The notes: generated by a model not told the origin, from the letters alone. A DNA stretch of 64,000 nucleotides from Arenibacter certesii DSM 19833 (GCF_000429545.1 NZ_AUCB01000010.1:62001-126000); one strand, 5' to 3'. Positions 36,394-46,440 are shown, counted from the stretch's first letter. Numbers and translations are program-made.

Positions 36394-37041
36394 ATGCAAC
36401 AAGATTTAGGTAGTTATAGACGATCTTACGAAAAAAGTGAGCTTACCGAGTCAAGCATCTCAGATAATCCGATGGAACTTTTTCAAAAGTGGTTCTATGA
36501 GGTGGAGGCTAGTGAGGGGATAGATGAACCCAATGCCATGACGGTTTCTAATATTGGAAAGGACGGATATCCAAAAAGCAGGGTAGTGTTACTTAAGAAA
36601 TTCACTTCCGACGGCTTTATTTTTTACACTAATTATGAAAGTGAGAAAGGCAAGGCCATAAGTGCCAATTCTAAGGTGTGCATTTCTTTTTTTTGGCCAA
36701 ATATGGAAAGGCAGGTAATTATAAAGGGAGATGCGGAGAAAATTGCTGAAAATTTATCTGATGGATACTTTGAGTCCAGACCAGAGGGTAGTAAGTTGGG
36801 AGCTATTGTATCCCGCCAAAGTGAGGTAATACCTAATAGAGAATATCTGGAATCTAAATTAAAGGAATTGGAAAAAGCCTATGCGGATAAGGAAATTGAA
36901 CGTCCTAGCTTTTGGGGCGGATTTATTGTGAAACCCGTTTCTATAGAATTTTGGCAGGGTAGGCCAAATAGGTTACACGATAGGATACGGTATAGCATGC
37001 ATGACAATTATGACTGGAAAATAGAGCGATTGGCACCTTAG
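36394..37041 (+). CDS. pdxH: pyridoxamine 5'-phosphate oxidase
   Basis: PdxH is an FMN enzyme that makes pyridoxal 5'-phosphate from the pyridoxine or pyridoxamine phosphate. The protein has 215 residues from the ATG at 36394; a GTG two codons earlier is possible but less likely. Motifs include PNAMTVSNIGKDGYPKSRVVLLK, FYTNYESEKGKAI, FFWPNMERQVIIKG and the C-terminal WQGRPNRLHDRI with FMN/PLP contacts. It is followed 63 bp later by sixA and then ppk1. Confidence 0.95.
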   Translation: MQQDLGSYRRSYEKSELTESSISDNPMELFQKWFYEVEASEGIDEPNAMTVSNIGKDGYPKSRVVLLKKFTSDGFIFYTNYESEKGKAISANSKVCISFFWPNMERQVIIKGDAEKIAENLSDGYFESRPEGSKLGAIVSRQSEVIPNREYLESKLKELEKAYADKEIERPSFWGGFIVKPVSIEFWQGRPNRLHDRIRYSMHDNYDWKIERLAP

Positions 37042-37104
37042 GTAAACTTTGCTTTAAATTTAACTTCATTGGGGTAAAATTAAGGAACATTAAAAATTAG
37101 AACA

Positions 37105-37593
37105 ATGAAAACAATACTATTGGTAAGGCACGGGAAGTCTTCCTGGGATTACAGTGTTTCGGATAGGGACAGACCACTTATGGAAAGGGGTATTAAAGAT
37201 GCCGCAAGGGTGGCAAAGGAGTATATGAAGAACAGTATAAAGATTGATGCTGCCTACTCCAGTCCCGCTAATAGAGCAATGCATACTGCTATAATATTTT
37301 TAAGAACCATTAACTTTCCGTTGGAAAAATTTAATCTATCCCATTCCTTGTATGATTTTACTGGGGATGACGTACATTCGTTTATTCGCTCTTTGGATAA
37401 TAGCAAGGATACCGTATTGCTTTTTGGCCACAATGAGGCTTTTACACATATTGCCAATTCTCTGGGGAACATATATATTGATAACGTTCCTACAAGTGGA
37501 TTTGTAGAAATAAAATTTGACACTAACGATTGGGGCGCAGTTGTAAAAGGAACAACAGGGCGAACATTATTTCCAAAATTAATTAAAGAATGA
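37105..37593 (+). CDS. sixA: SixA-type phosphohistidine phosphatase
   Basis: The protein has 162 residues in the histidine phosphatase superfamily, with the catalytic RHG motif in LLVRHGKSSWD at the N-terminus and the second His in LLFGHNEAFTHI near residue 115. In Escherichia coli SixA dephosphorylates phosphohistidine proteins such as ArcB or NPr. Here the stop overlaps the ppk1 start by 4 bp, so it is coupled to polyphosphate kinase. The shared phosphohistidine chemistry is suggestive, but any functional link is inference. Confidence 0.9.
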   Translation: MKTILLVRHGKSSWDYSVSDRDRPLMERGIKDAARVAKEYMKNSIKIDAAYSSPANRAMHTAIIFLRTINFPLEKFNLSHSLYDFTGDDVHSFIRSLDNSKDTVLLFGHNEAFTHIANSLGNIYIDNVPTSGFVEIKFDTNDWGAVVKGTTGRTLFPKLIKE

Positions 37594-39668
37594 TCAAGCA
37601 TAAAAATCAATATATAAACAGAGAAATTAGTTGGCTTAGTTTTAATGAGAGGGTTTTACAGGAGAGTGCCGATAAAAATGTTCCCTTAATAGAACGTTTA
37701 CGCTTTTTAGGAATATTTTCAAATAATCTGGATGAATTTTTCAAGGTAAGATATGCTACCGTAAAACGAATAGTGAGTTCTGGTAAAAGTGGTAAAAGTG
37801 TTTTGGGAGGGGAGAGTGCAAAGGATCTTCTAGAAGAAATTACCGAAATTGTTATCAAACAACAGACACAAAGTCTTGAGATTCTAGGGGATATTGAAAA
37901 GGAATTGGAGACAGAGAATATCTTTCTCATCAACGAAACCGAAATCACCGAAAAGCAGGCCAGTTTTATAAAAAATTATTTTATTGAAGAGGTAAGTCCC
38001 TTGTTAATGACCATTATCTTAAATGACATGGTGGGATTCCCCATGTTAAAAGATACAGCTGCTTATTTGGCGGTTAAGATGGTGTTAAAAAACCAAGAAG
38101 GATGCAAAACCCAAGCAAAGAAAAAACGCTTTGCTCTAATTGAAATTCCTAAGGGAATTGATCGTTTTGTAGTGTTGCCTAAGGAAGGTGATAAGAATTA
38201 TATTATTATTCTGGACGACCTTATTAGATATTGTCTCGACAGTATATTTAATATGTTTGAATATGAGTCCATTTCCGCTCATATGATCAAGATTACACGG
38301 GATGCAGAATTAGATATAGATAATGACCTGAGTAAGAGTTTTATTGAGAAAATATCCTCTAGTGTAGAGCATCGTAAAATTAGTGATCCGGTCCGTTTTG
38401 TATATGATAAGAAAATAGGAACTGACACCCTAAATTTTCTAAAGGAGAAGATGGATGTTGAGGACACGGATAGTGTGATTCCAGGCGGGAGATATCACAA
38501 TAGAAGAGACTATATGGGCTTCCCAAGTTTGGGGAGAAAGGATTTGCTCTACGCGCCTATAACGCCACTTCCTGTTAAAGGTTTGTGTTTGGAAGGCAGT
38601 CTTTTTGAACGTATAGCGGAGAAGGATTTTTTACAATATACCCCGTATCAAACTTTCTCTTATATCATTAAATTTTTAAGAGAAGCGGCTCTAGATCCTA
38701 AAGTGAAAAATATTAAGATCACGGTGTATAGATTGGCCAATAACTCCCAAGTAGCAGCATCATTGATTAATGCAGTAAAAAATGGGAAACAAGTTACGGT
38801 ACAGATAGAGCTGCAAGCCAGATTTGACGAACAGGCCAATATTGAATATGCAGAACAGCTACAGGCTGAAGGAGTAAAGCTGATTTTCGGGGTACGTGGC
38901 TTAAAAGTGCACAGTAAAATTTGTGTGGTAGAACGTCAGGAAGGAAGTCGTATTAAACGCTATGGGTTTGTAAGTACTGGGAATTTTAACGAATCTACGG
39001 CGCGTATATATACGGATTACACCCTGTTTACTGCTCACGATGGAATTTTAAAAGAATTAAATAAGGTTTTCGATTTTTTTGAGACTACTTATAAGATTCA
39101 TAAATACAAGCACCTTATAGTTTCGCCTCACTATACTATAAATGTGTTTAAAAAGTTGATAGATAAGGAGATTCAGAATGCCAAGGCAGGAAAGGAAGCG
39201 TATATAAAAATTAAAATGAATAGTTTTACTTCCTATAAGATGGTAGATAAACTGTATCAAGCTAGTATGGCAGGAGTTAAAATTCAGCTGATTATACGTG
39301 GAATTTGTTGTTTGATACCCGGAGTAAAAGGGATGAGCGAGAATATTGAGGCTATAAGTGTGGTCGATAAATTTTTAGAACACCCAAGAGTATTCATTTT
39401 TGGAAATGAAGGTGATCCTAAAGTGTACATTTCCTCTTCGGACTGGATGACAAGAAACTTGGATTACCGAGTGGAAGTAGGGGTGCCTATTTATGACAAG
39501 GGTGTTAAACAGGAGCTGTTGGATACCTTTGACATTTCTTGGCAAGATAATGTGAAGGCACGGGTTTTTTCTGAAAAGCATGACAATGCCTATAGAAAAA
39601 ATAAAAAAGCAAAAGTAAGATCGCAATTTGCTACTTACGATTATTATAAAAATAAATTGGAGAAATAA
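37590..39668 (+). CDS. ppk1: polyphosphate kinase 1
   Basis: PPK1 polymerises the gamma phosphate of ATP into inorganic polyphosphate through a phosphohistidine intermediate. The protein has 692 residues in the usual N, head, C1, C2 layout. The N domain starts INREISWLSFNERVLQE. The C1 domain holds GLKVHSKICVVER with the phospho-accepting His near residue 433. The C2 domain has the second HKD-like region. Length and motifs are normal. It is coupled to sixA and ends in a strong terminator. Confidence 0.96.
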   Translation: MIKHKNQYINREISWLSFNERVLQESADKNVPLIERLRFLGIFSNNLDEFFKVRYATVKRIVSSGKSGKSVLGGESAKDLLEEITEIVIKQQTQSLEILGDIEKELETENIFLINETEITEKQASFIKNYFIEEVSPLLMTIILNDMVGFPMLKDTAAYLAVKMVLKNQEGCKTQAKKKRFALIEIPKGIDRFVVLPKEGDKNYIIILDDLIRYCLDSIFNMFEYESISAHMIKITRDAELDIDNDLSKSFIEKISSSVEHRKISDPVRFVYDKKIGTDTLNFLKEKMDVEDTDSVIPGGRYHNRRDYMGFPSLGRKDLLYAPITPLPVKGLCLEGSLFERIAEKDFLQYTPYQTFSYIIKFLREAALDPKVKNIKITVYRLANNSQVAASLINAVKNGKQVTVQIELQARFDEQANIEYAEQLQAEGVKLIFGVRGLKVHSKICVVERQEGSRIKRYGFVSTGNFNESTARIYTDYTLFTAHDGILKELNKVFDFFETTYKIHKYKHLIVSPHYTINVFKKLIDKEIQNAKAGKEAYIKIKMNSFTSYKMVDKLYQASMAGVKIQLIIRGICCLIPGVKGMSENIEAISVVDKFLEHPRVFIFGNEGDPKVYISSSDWMTRNLDYRVEVGVPIYDKGVKQELLDTFDISWQDNVKARVFSEKHDNAYRKNKKAKVRSQFATYDYYKNKLEK

Positions 39669-39760
39669 GACATTTACAATAAGAAGGAGTGGAACATGTT
39701 ACCATGGTAATTGAATTATAATGTTCCGCGTATTTCATTCAATCCGCATTTTAGTAGTTT

Positions 39761-39800
39761 AAACACAAAGCCCTCTTTAGAAAAAGGGCTTTGTGTTTTT
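39761..39800. terminator. terminator between ppk1 and miaE
   Basis: AAACACAAAGCCCT and AGGGCTTTGTGTTTT pair around a short A-rich loop, with a T run on the plus strand. The two genes are convergent, so it may serve both. Confidence 0.85.
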
Positions 39801-39827
39801 AATGTTTGTCGGATTTATGGGTTCTTG

Positions 39828-40409
39828 CTATCCGTGTACAGTTTCCTTATTACCTAAATCTTTCATTATTTCGGCTTCATAGGTAAGTAATGCTTCCCAT
39901 TTTTCATCTACCTCCTTACGATCGCCATATTGCCTAGCAAATTTCAGGAACATAGTGTAATGTCCTGCTTCACTGATCATTAATTTATGATAAAATTCTG
40001 CTAGCTCCTTATCTTCCAATTCTTCCGATAAAAGTCTGAACCGCTCACAGCTTCTAGCCTCTATTAATGCAGCATATAATAGGCGATGGACCAATTGAGT
40101 TGTTCTACTCCCTCCTTTTGGGAAAAATTTCATCAAGGCAATAACATAATCATCTTTTCTATCCCTTCCTAAAATTTCGCCACGTTCCAAAATGCGGTCG
40201 TGCACCATTTTAAAATGTCCCATTTCCTCTCTTGCGAGTGCAACCATTTCTTGGACAAGATCAGTGTACTCAGGGAAGCTTACAATTAGTGAAATAGCAG
40301 TGCTCGCTGCTTTTTGTTCGCAGTAAGCATGATCTGTTAATATTTCGTCTATATTCTTTTCAACAATATTGACCCATCGTGGGTCCGTGGGTAATTTTAA
40401 ACCTAGCAT
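39828..40409 (-). CDS. miaE: tRNA-(ms2io6A)-hydroxylase
   Basis: MiaE is a di-iron hydroxylase that modifies ms2i6A37 in tRNA. The protein has 193 residues from the ATG at 40407-40409 (MLGLKLPTDPRWVN); an in-frame ATG 48 bp earlier would add residues not seen in the family. Iron ligands are visible as CEQKA, AREEMGH, IEARSCERF and ISEAGHYTMF, the ferritin-like ExxH pattern. It is divergent from eboA, with about 170 bp between. Confidence 0.93.
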   Translation of the reverse strand: MLGLKLPTDPRWVNIVEKNIDEILTDHAYCEQKAASTAISLIVSFPEYTDLVQEMVALAREEMGHFKMVHDRILERGEILGRDRKDDYVIALMKFFPKGGSRTTQLVHRLLYAALIEARSCERFRLLSEELEDKELAEFYHKLMISEAGHYTMFLKFARQYGDRKEVDEKWEALLTYEAEIMKDLGNKETVHG

Positions 40410-40580
40410 ATTTTTAATTTCTACTTCAAAAATAGAAAGAATAGGGCAATGTCCCATACTATATTCGGAGATAGTTTTATCTTTAATCTTTAGTTGGTGT
40501 GTGACATTAAAATATAGATACCATTTTCAGGCAAGTACTGCAGATGGCTGGTTACAATAACATAATTTATTAAGAGTATT

Positions 40581-41438
40581 ATGGCGTTTAAAAAAGTTAG
40601 TGAGCAATTGTCTGTTATTTTGGAAAACAATGTACAAGAGATTGAAAGAGAGTGGCTGTTTTCAAAATTGGACCAAATAGTTAGCGAGAAGTCTACCAGG
40701 GACCTCTATATGACCTATAGTTTAATTCCTTCCAAAATTACAAAGAACAATTCCTTGACCTTGGAAATATCTGATGATGACCTTAAGTCATATTTAGAGT
40801 TACAGAAAGCTAATATTCAGCAGATAGCAAGAATATATCTTCTTGTTCGAGTATTAGAAGAAAATTCTGAATTCTTTACCCCTAAAGTGGCGAATATTAT
40901 CCAAGTGTCAGATACCGGTGAATTGGAGACCTTTTTAAAGTTCCTGGTTTTTTTGCCAAATCCTTCCGAGTATAAACATCAGGCGGTGGAAGCACTAAGA
41001 ACAAATATTGCGACAGTATTTAATGCTATCACAATGCATAATCCGTATCCTGCCTTGTATTTTAATGATCAACAGTGGAATCAGATGTATCTTAAGGCCG
41101 CTTTTATGCAACAAGATCTTACCGGAATACTATCGGTAGATGAACGTGCCAATAAGGATCTAGCAAGAATTATTTCTGATTATGCACATGAGCGTTGGGC
41201 TGCTTCTAGGGAAATTGATCCGTATTTTTGGCGACCTGCCGCGGCATTCTTGGAAGACGGATTGCTGCCAGATATGGAAAGGTTGTTCAAGAGTGAGAAT
41301 GTTTTAGAGAGAAAGGTAGCCTCTCTCTGTTGTGCAGCCTCTAACTCGGATCGGGCCAAAGACTTATTGGAAAAACATCCCGAATTTTCTGATCAGATAG
41401 CTTCCGGAACATTGAGTTGGCAGAATTTAGAAAAGTAA
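40581..41438 (+). CDS. eboA: EboA
   Basis: The protein has 285 residues, helical, with no signal peptide and no membrane segment. The fold is of the EboA family: LKSYLELQKANIQQIARIYLLVRVLE near residue 70 and YAHERWAASREIDPYFWRPAA near 195. EboA is the first gene of the ebo cluster, which in cyanobacteria is needed to move a scytonemin precursor to the periplasm and in other bacteria has an unknown cargo. Here eboB to eboF lie 9.8 kb further on; eboA is cut off from them by a SusCD/sugar oxidation segment. Its last 16 codons are repeated as a relic at 46361. Confidence 0.85.
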   Translation: MAFKKVSEQLSVILENNVQEIEREWLFSKLDQIVSEKSTRDLYMTYSLIPSKITKNNSLTLEISDDDLKSYLELQKANIQQIARIYLLVRVLEENSEFFTPKVANIIQVSDTGELETFLKFLVFLPNPSEYKHQAVEALRTNIATVFNAITMHNPYPALYFNDQQWNQMYLKAAFMQQDLTGILSVDERANKDLARIISDYAHERWAASREIDPYFWRPAAAFLEDGLLPDMERLFKSENVLERKVASLCCAASNSDRAKDLLEKHPEFSDQIASGTLSWQNLEK

Positions 41439-41628
41439 TTTACATAAATACAGCTATTTCTCTAAGAAAAAGAGCCTATTTCCATAATTGGGAATAGGCT
41501 CTTTTATTTTTAGACTCGTAATAACTCCCCTGCCAATCAGGGAAGCTTTCATCTATTACTCTATTTTACCAAGATCTACGTTATTAGTACCCTGGGTTTT
41601 GAATCAGATTTGGGTTGTTTGCAATTTG
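41391..41628 (+). repeat. direct repeat copy A (end of eboA, terminator, end of susD)
   Basis: This 238-bp stretch is a diverged direct copy of 46361-46595. It covers the last 16 codons of eboA, the intergenic terminator (28 bases identical, 41475-41502 and 46443-46470) and the last 14 codons of susD. The two copies differ at many positions and by small indels, so the duplication is old. Confidence 0.85.
41471..41507. terminator. bidirectional terminator between eboA and susD
   Basis: AGAGCCTATTTCC and GGAATAGGCTCT pair around a short loop and run into a T tract on the plus strand, with an A-rich start for the minus strand. The genes are convergent. Confidence 0.85.
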
Positions 41629-43212
41629 GTTGGATGGGATGGGATAAATCTCTTTTGTAGCGTCGCCGCTTGGTTCGTGGTCCCACCAAGTTCCATTTAC
41701 ATACTGATCAAACCTAATTAGATCTGTACGTCGTTTGCCCTCAAATATAAACTCTCTTCCACGCTCCGCCAATAATTCTTCCATCGTAAGAGTAGAGGTA
41801 GTATACTTATTACTACTCCAGTCTGCTTCTGAAAATGCTCTTTTTCTACTATTATTTATTAGGTCTACGGCTTCCTGTGTAGCTACTCCATTATTTTTAC
41901 GCATTATAGCTTCAGCCTTATTAAAGTATATTTCCGTTAAACGATACATGATATAATGATTCTCCTGGTAATTTTCATCGTCCAAGGTACTAGATTGATA
42001 CTTGTGAAATCGTGCACCACTATTTTCTTCTCCTTCGGCCATGCTTCCTTCACTTGAAATATCACCTTCACTTTCTTTTCTAATACTATTAACGTAAACT
42101 AATGGTTGACCACTCCATTCTTCCGTTCCTAATACGGGTTCTGTTGTGCCATATTTATACTGTGGACCAAAAAGAAACCATTCTTTCTTTCTAAGATCAT
42201 TGTCGTCATAAGCATCAAATGCAGAAGGAATTACGACAAAGGCATTCCAGCCTCCATACCCAACATTTAAGGCTTCTTTCATATTATCGTATCCCATAAA
42301 AAATCCGCCCCAATCAAATGTAAATCCACCCTGACGGCTAAAGGCTACCTGATATAAATTTTCAGGGGACGTTTTATTGGTATTTCCAAAAGTTTCCAAA
42401 ATATTATCGGATAACTGCGGAGTGCCACCTATACCACCGGCTTCACCATTAATAATTTTATTGGAGGCTGCAATACACTCATCGTACATCGGTGTCCCTA
42501 CCCATTTCTCTGCATTTAAATATAATTCGGACAACATGGCGTACCCAGCTGTTGCTGTAGTTCTTCCAATGAGTTCTTCTGAGTACAGAGGTAATTGAGG
42601 CACGTAAGTTTCTAATTCATTTTTCACAAATTCAAATACCTCTGCCCTAGATTGGGTGGGCGGGTTTAACGGTTCTCCAACCTTGGTAATGATAGGTACA
42701 TTCCCCCAAAGATCCATTATTTTCATGTAATGGAAAGCTCTTAGGACATACAACTCTGCTAAGATCGATTTTAATTCTTCCTCAGTCATCCCTAATGATG
42801 TTGGATCTTGGATCCCTGAAAGGTCTTCTATAGCTCCATTTACGTAACCTACTCCGGTCCACATTAATACCCATGCAGATCGCATCCTTCCTTCGTTGCT
42901 TGTCCATGTGTGATAATGTTGGCGAAAATGGTCTCCTGAGTCGTAACCATGGCGTCCTTTTTGTGGCCACGCCAATTGATCGGATGATAGTTCCGAATGA
43001 TAGTAGTATCCACTTTGTCCGGTGGGTGCCAGCCAAGCTTGCATATGCGTAAATGGTCTTAAAGCTCCTTGGAGTACCTCTGTCTTGTTATTATAGAAAT
43101 TACCTGAATTTAACTCGCTATAGATCTTTTCATCCAGATCGGTACATGCGCTAGTAAAGAACAGTAAAAATGCCCCTAATACGCCTGCTTTTGTTGTTAT
43201 AGAATATTTCAT
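41584..43212 (-). CDS. SusD/RagB-family outer-membrane nutrient-binding lipoprotein
   Basis: The protein has 542 residues. The signal peptide ends FFTSAC (lipid-modified Cys about residue 23), followed by the SusD start DLDEKIYSELNSGNFYNNKTEVLQGAL. Tetratricopeptide-like helices and the C-terminal RagB end with EEWSGQPLV, ERGREFIFEGKRRTDLIRF and YPIPSNQIANNPNLIQNPGY complete the family pattern. SusD proteins cap SusC transporters and bind glycans. The gene is 15 bp after susC. Its last 14 codons are duplicated at 46551. Confidence 0.95.
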   Translation of the reverse strand: MKYSITTKAGVLGAFLLFFTSACTDLDEKIYSELNSGNFYNNKTEVLQGALRPFTHMQAWLAPTGQSGYYYHSELSSDQLAWPQKGRHGYDSGDHFRQHYHTWTSNEGRMRSAWVLMWTGVGYVNGAIEDLSGIQDPTSLGMTEEELKSILAELYVLRAFHYMKIMDLWGNVPIITKVGEPLNPPTQSRAEVFEFVKNELETYVPQLPLYSEELIGRTTATAGYAMLSELYLNAEKWVGTPMYDECIAASNKIINGEAGGIGGTPQLSDNILETFGNTNKTSPENLYQVAFSRQGGFTFDWGGFFMGYDNMKEALNVGYGGWNAFVVIPSAFDAYDDNDLRKKEWFLFGPQYKYGTTEPVLGTEEWSGQPLVYVNSIRKESEGDISSEGSMAEGEENSGARFHKYQSSTLDDENYQENHYIMYRLTEIYFNKAEAIMRKNNGVATQEAVDLINNSRKRAFSEADWSSNKYTTSTLTMEELLAERGREFIFEGKRRTDLIRFDQYVNGTWWDHEPSGDATKEIYPIPSNQIANNPNLIQNPGY

Positions 43213-43227
43213 TTTAGTGTAAGTTTT

Positions 43228-46179
43228 TTAGAATCCAACGTTTAAACCAATTGTAAATGTCTGTGTGCGGGGATAGAAGCTTCTTCCATCTATACCTGCG
43301 GTAAAGCCGGTATCCTGTAGTTCTGGATCTATACCGCTGTAATTTGTAAAAGTAGCAAGGTTTTTACCGCTAGCGTACAACCGTAAGTTCTTAATATATT
43401 CAGACGGAAAATCAAAGTTATAACCTAAGGTGATATTGTCTAATTTTACAAAATCCCCTTTTTCAAGATAGTAGTCGGAATATTGAGGATCGTCATTTAA
43501 TTCCGTATGAGTAGTAACAGCGCTCTTTAATATGTTGTTTGGTAACCATTTTCTGTTTCCGAAGTACATTTCTTTGGTGTTCAGTATATCGAATCCAAAT
43601 TTTCCTCTAAAAAAGATAGATAGGTCAAAATTTTTGTACGTTATGGTATTACCTAAAGATGCGTTAACCTTGGGAACTCCATTTCCTATAATGGAGAGAT
43701 CATCCTCGTTCATATCTGTAGCTAGTGCTGTGGTACCATCTGCTTTGTGGAATAGCCACTTGCCCTCGTCATTAAATCCTGCGAAACGTTTTCCATAAAA
43801 ATTTCCTACAGAACCACCTTCTTCCAAGCGTATGGCACTCCCTAGATTTCCTGGGGAAGGCAATCCCCCAAATTCTAACCAGTTGGCCTGGAAAGCATCA
43901 TTGGAAAGTACTTCTAATTTATTGGTTTGGTAGCTAAAGGTAAGGTCTGTGCTCCATTTAAGGTCATCATTTGTAACGGGAATCGCCGATATTAGGAATT
44001 CCACCCCTTTGTTGGTCAATGTTCCCACATTGGTATAAAGTTTATCTCTTAGGAAGGGGGGTTGCTGCGCTGTATATTCGTATAATAGGTCCGTAGTCTT
44101 GCGTTGATAAACATCTACCGATCCACTTAAACGGTTATTTAGAAATGCAAAATCCAACCCTAAATTAAATTCTTTTTTTTCTTCCCATTTTAAATCTGGG
44201 TTAGGGTTTCTGGCAGCGCCGTAAGTTTGATAGTATACACCGTCTTGTGGGTATACTCCACCGGTACCCAGACTAACAATAGATTGGTAGTTGGGTATGC
44301 CTTGATTCCCAGTTACTCCATATCCCAGCCTCAACTTAAGGTTATCGATATAATCTACATCATTTAAAAAGGTTTCCTCACTTAGGCTCCAACCTATTGA
44401 CGCTGCCGGGAAATTACCCCATTTGTTATTGTTTCCAAAGCGGGATGAGCCTTCACGTCTAAGGATTAGCTGAGCAAAATATTTGTTGTCATAGGAATAG
44501 TTGACCCTACCAAAAAAACCGATCAAAGTATTGTCTTCTTTAAAACTACCCATTCCTGGTCTAGGTAATTGGGTATTGTTGATGGCCGACCCTGCGCCCA
44601 AATTCCAGTCCAAAAAACCATCAGTAGTAAAACCACTATTATTAACATTGAACTCTTCCCTTGTGCCATATTGGTAACTATATCCTAAAATTGCGTTTAC
44701 CGTATGTATATCAGCAAACGTATTAATGTAGTTAATGGTTGTTTCCAAAGTTTTGGACCAATCTAGGTAGTTGGCTTTAGAGGCGTACGCTGTACCTAAA
44801 TATTGAGAGTTTTCTCTTTGCTCCCAATCTTTGGTAGATCTATAGTACCTATCGTTATAAGCGTTTCTAACATAGGACCCAAAAACACTTCCGCTAAGTC
44901 CTTTTGCTATTTGAAGAGTTAATTTTAAATCTCCAGAAAAAGTTTGTTGGTCTCTCTCGTTAATTCTATTCTCTAAACGGGATAGTGGATTGTAATTGTT
45001 GTAGGCCTGCGTTTCAAAAAAACTTCCATCTGGATTGATTAGAGGAGCGGTAGGATTTCTTTGAATTGCTTGCTCAAAATCTCCAGTGCTACCTCCTAAC
45101 AAGTTAGCTTTGTTAAAGTTTCCGGCAAGGTTTGCTTGTAAGGTCAGCAGATCATTTAAACCAGTATGGTTAACTCCAATTCTTCCACCAAATTGCTGCC
45201 GACCATTTTCTTTGGCTATTCCTTCGGCATCGTTGTAGAATAAAGAAGCCCTATAATTTGTTTTTGCATCCCCACCTGAAGCAGATAAGTTGTGATATTG
45301 ACTAAGATTGTTCTTGTTGATTAATTCATCGTACAGATCAGTTGAATAACCTAGGTCCTGATTTTGGGCAATAAGGCCTTCTGTGATAAGGGACCTGAAT
45401 TCGTCTGGTCGTAAATAATTGGGCTTTTTGTCTACTATATCTCGTTGTACGTACGTGTTGTATTCAAAGGAAGCTTCTCCCGATTTCCCTTTTTTAGTAG
45501 TGATCAGGATTACACCAGCATTTCCTCTTGTACCATATATGGCAGCAGCAGAACCATCTTTTAAAACATCTATAGATGCAATATCATCTTGTTGAAGGAG
45601 ATCTAAATTTCCTCCTGGAATGCCATCTACTACTATTAAAGGCGATAGGGTGCCTGTAAGGGAAGAAACTCCTCTTAGTTGGATAGATGCACCTTGGTTG
45701 GGATTATTACCCTGTGTCCTGGTAATATTTAGCCCAGCAACTTTTCCCTGAATTAGGTCCATCGGGGAGCGGGATCCACCTTGATTGAAATCTTCTGCTT
45801 TCACAGTGGAAATGGCCGAGGTAACCTCTTTTCTTGTCAAAGTACCATAACCTACAACCACCACTTCTTCCAGTGCTTGTGCATCTTCTTCCAAAGTGGT
45901 ATTAATTGTGCTTCTTCCATTTATTATTACTTCTTGGGTCTTAAAACCAATATAGCTAAACACCAGTGTGGCATTAGGGGAAACGTTGGTAAGTGAATAG
46001 TTGCCATCAAAATCTGTTTGAGTGCCTGTGGAGGATCCTTTTATAAGAATGTTGACTCCAGGAAGTGGGCCATTTTGATCCGAGACCGTTCCTGATACAT
46101 TAAGGTTCTGTGCTGTAAGTAGTCCTGTAAAAATAAGGAATACGAAAAGCATGGCTCCTTTTAAAAAGTTTTTCTTCAT
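43228..46179 (-). CDS. SusC/RagA-family TonB-dependent outer-membrane transporter
   Basis: The protein has 983 residues. A signal peptide (about 1-24, ending LLTAQ) precedes a CarboxypepD_reg-like domain (about 27-110, VSGTVSDQNGPLPGVNILIKG). A TonB plug with LEEVVVVGYGTLTRKEVTSAIS and a long beta-barrel ending FTIGLNVGF follow. There is no N-terminal STN/FecR-signalling domain, so it is not sigma-coupled by the usual route. Together with SusD it imports an oligosaccharide or similar ligand; the ligand is unknown. A TAAATTTG -7 box lies 63 bp upstream. Confidence 0.96.
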   Translation of the reverse strand: MKKNFLKGAMLFVFLIFTGLLTAQNLNVSGTVSDQNGPLPGVNILIKGSSTGTQTDFDGNYSLTNVSPNATLVFSYIGFKTQEVIINGRSTINTTLEEDAQALEEVVVVGYGTLTRKEVTSAISTVKAEDFNQGGSRSPMDLIQGKVAGLNITRTQGNNPNQGASIQLRGVSSLTGTLSPLIVVDGIPGGNLDLLQQDDIASIDVLKDGSAAAIYGTRGNAGVILITTKKGKSGEASFEYNTYVQRDIVDKKPNYLRPDEFRSLITEGLIAQNQDLGYSTDLYDELINKNNLSQYHNLSASGGDAKTNYRASLFYNDAEGIAKENGRQQFGGRIGVNHTGLNDLLTLQANLAGNFNKANLLGGSTGDFEQAIQRNPTAPLINPDGSFFETQAYNNYNPLSRLENRINERDQQTFSGDLKLTLQIAKGLSGSVFGSYVRNAYNDRYYRSTKDWEQRENSQYLGTAYASKANYLDWSKTLETTINYINTFADIHTVNAILGYSYQYGTREEFNVNNSGFTTDGFLDWNLGAGSAINNTQLPRPGMGSFKEDNTLIGFFGRVNYSYDNKYFAQLILRREGSSRFGNNNKWGNFPAASIGWSLSEETFLNDVDYIDNLKLRLGYGVTGNQGIPNYQSIVSLGTGGVYPQDGVYYQTYGAARNPNPDLKWEEKKEFNLGLDFAFLNNRLSGSVDVYQRKTTDLLYEYTAQQPPFLRDKLYTNVGTLTNKGVEFLISAIPVTNDDLKWSTDLTFSYQTNKLEVLSNDAFQANWLEFGGLPSPGNLGSAIRLEEGGSVGNFYGKRFAGFNDEGKWLFHKADGTTALATDMNEDDLSIIGNGVPKVNASLGNTITYKNFDLSIFFRGKFGFDILNTKEMYFGNRKWLPNNILKSAVTTHTELNDDPQYSDYYLEKGDFVKLDNITLGYNFDFPSEYIKNLRLYASGKNLATFTNYSGIDPELQDTGFTAGIDGRSFYPRTQTFTIGLNVGF

Positions 46180-46241
46180 GATTGATAATTTAGAAATAGT
46201 TAATTCTCAACTTCTAAATTATCATATGGTTTTATAATATG

Positions 46242-46249
46242 CAAATTTA
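46242..46249 (-). promoter_or_regulatory. probable susCD -7 box
   Basis: On the minus strand TAAATTTG matches TAnnTTTG and sits 63 bp before the susC start. No TTG was seen at normal -33 spacing. Confidence 0.4.
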
Positions 46250-46360
46250 CTATGATTCTCTTACGAATATTATAGTTTAAAATAGCTATTAATGTAGTGT
46301 TAATACTGCGAATTTTAATCAGATTATGTGTTGTTTTTTAACAATATACAATTACTAATA

Positions 46361-46399
46361 GACCAAATAGCTTCTGGAACATTGAGCTGGGGAATTTAG
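46361..46399 (+). pseudogene. relic of the eboA 3' end
   Basis: Reading 46361-46399 gives DQIASGTLSW, identical to the eboA end at 41391-41420, then a 1-base deletion shifts the frame to GI and a stop. Nothing of eboA lies further upstream. It is a remnant of a duplication, not a gene. Confidence 0.85.
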
Positions 46400-46440
46400 A
46401 AAGTAATTTAAATTACTAGGGCTATTTTTAATATAAAAAG

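Noticed and set aside
40410-40457. Longer start for MiaE
   Set aside because: The family begins at MLGLKLPTDPRW; the extra 16 residues have no counterpart.
41584-43212. SusCD as part of a full polysaccharide utilisation locus
   Set aside because: No glycoside hydrolase or lyase of a typical degrading set is adjacent; only DUF1080 and the sugar dehydrogenase are present.
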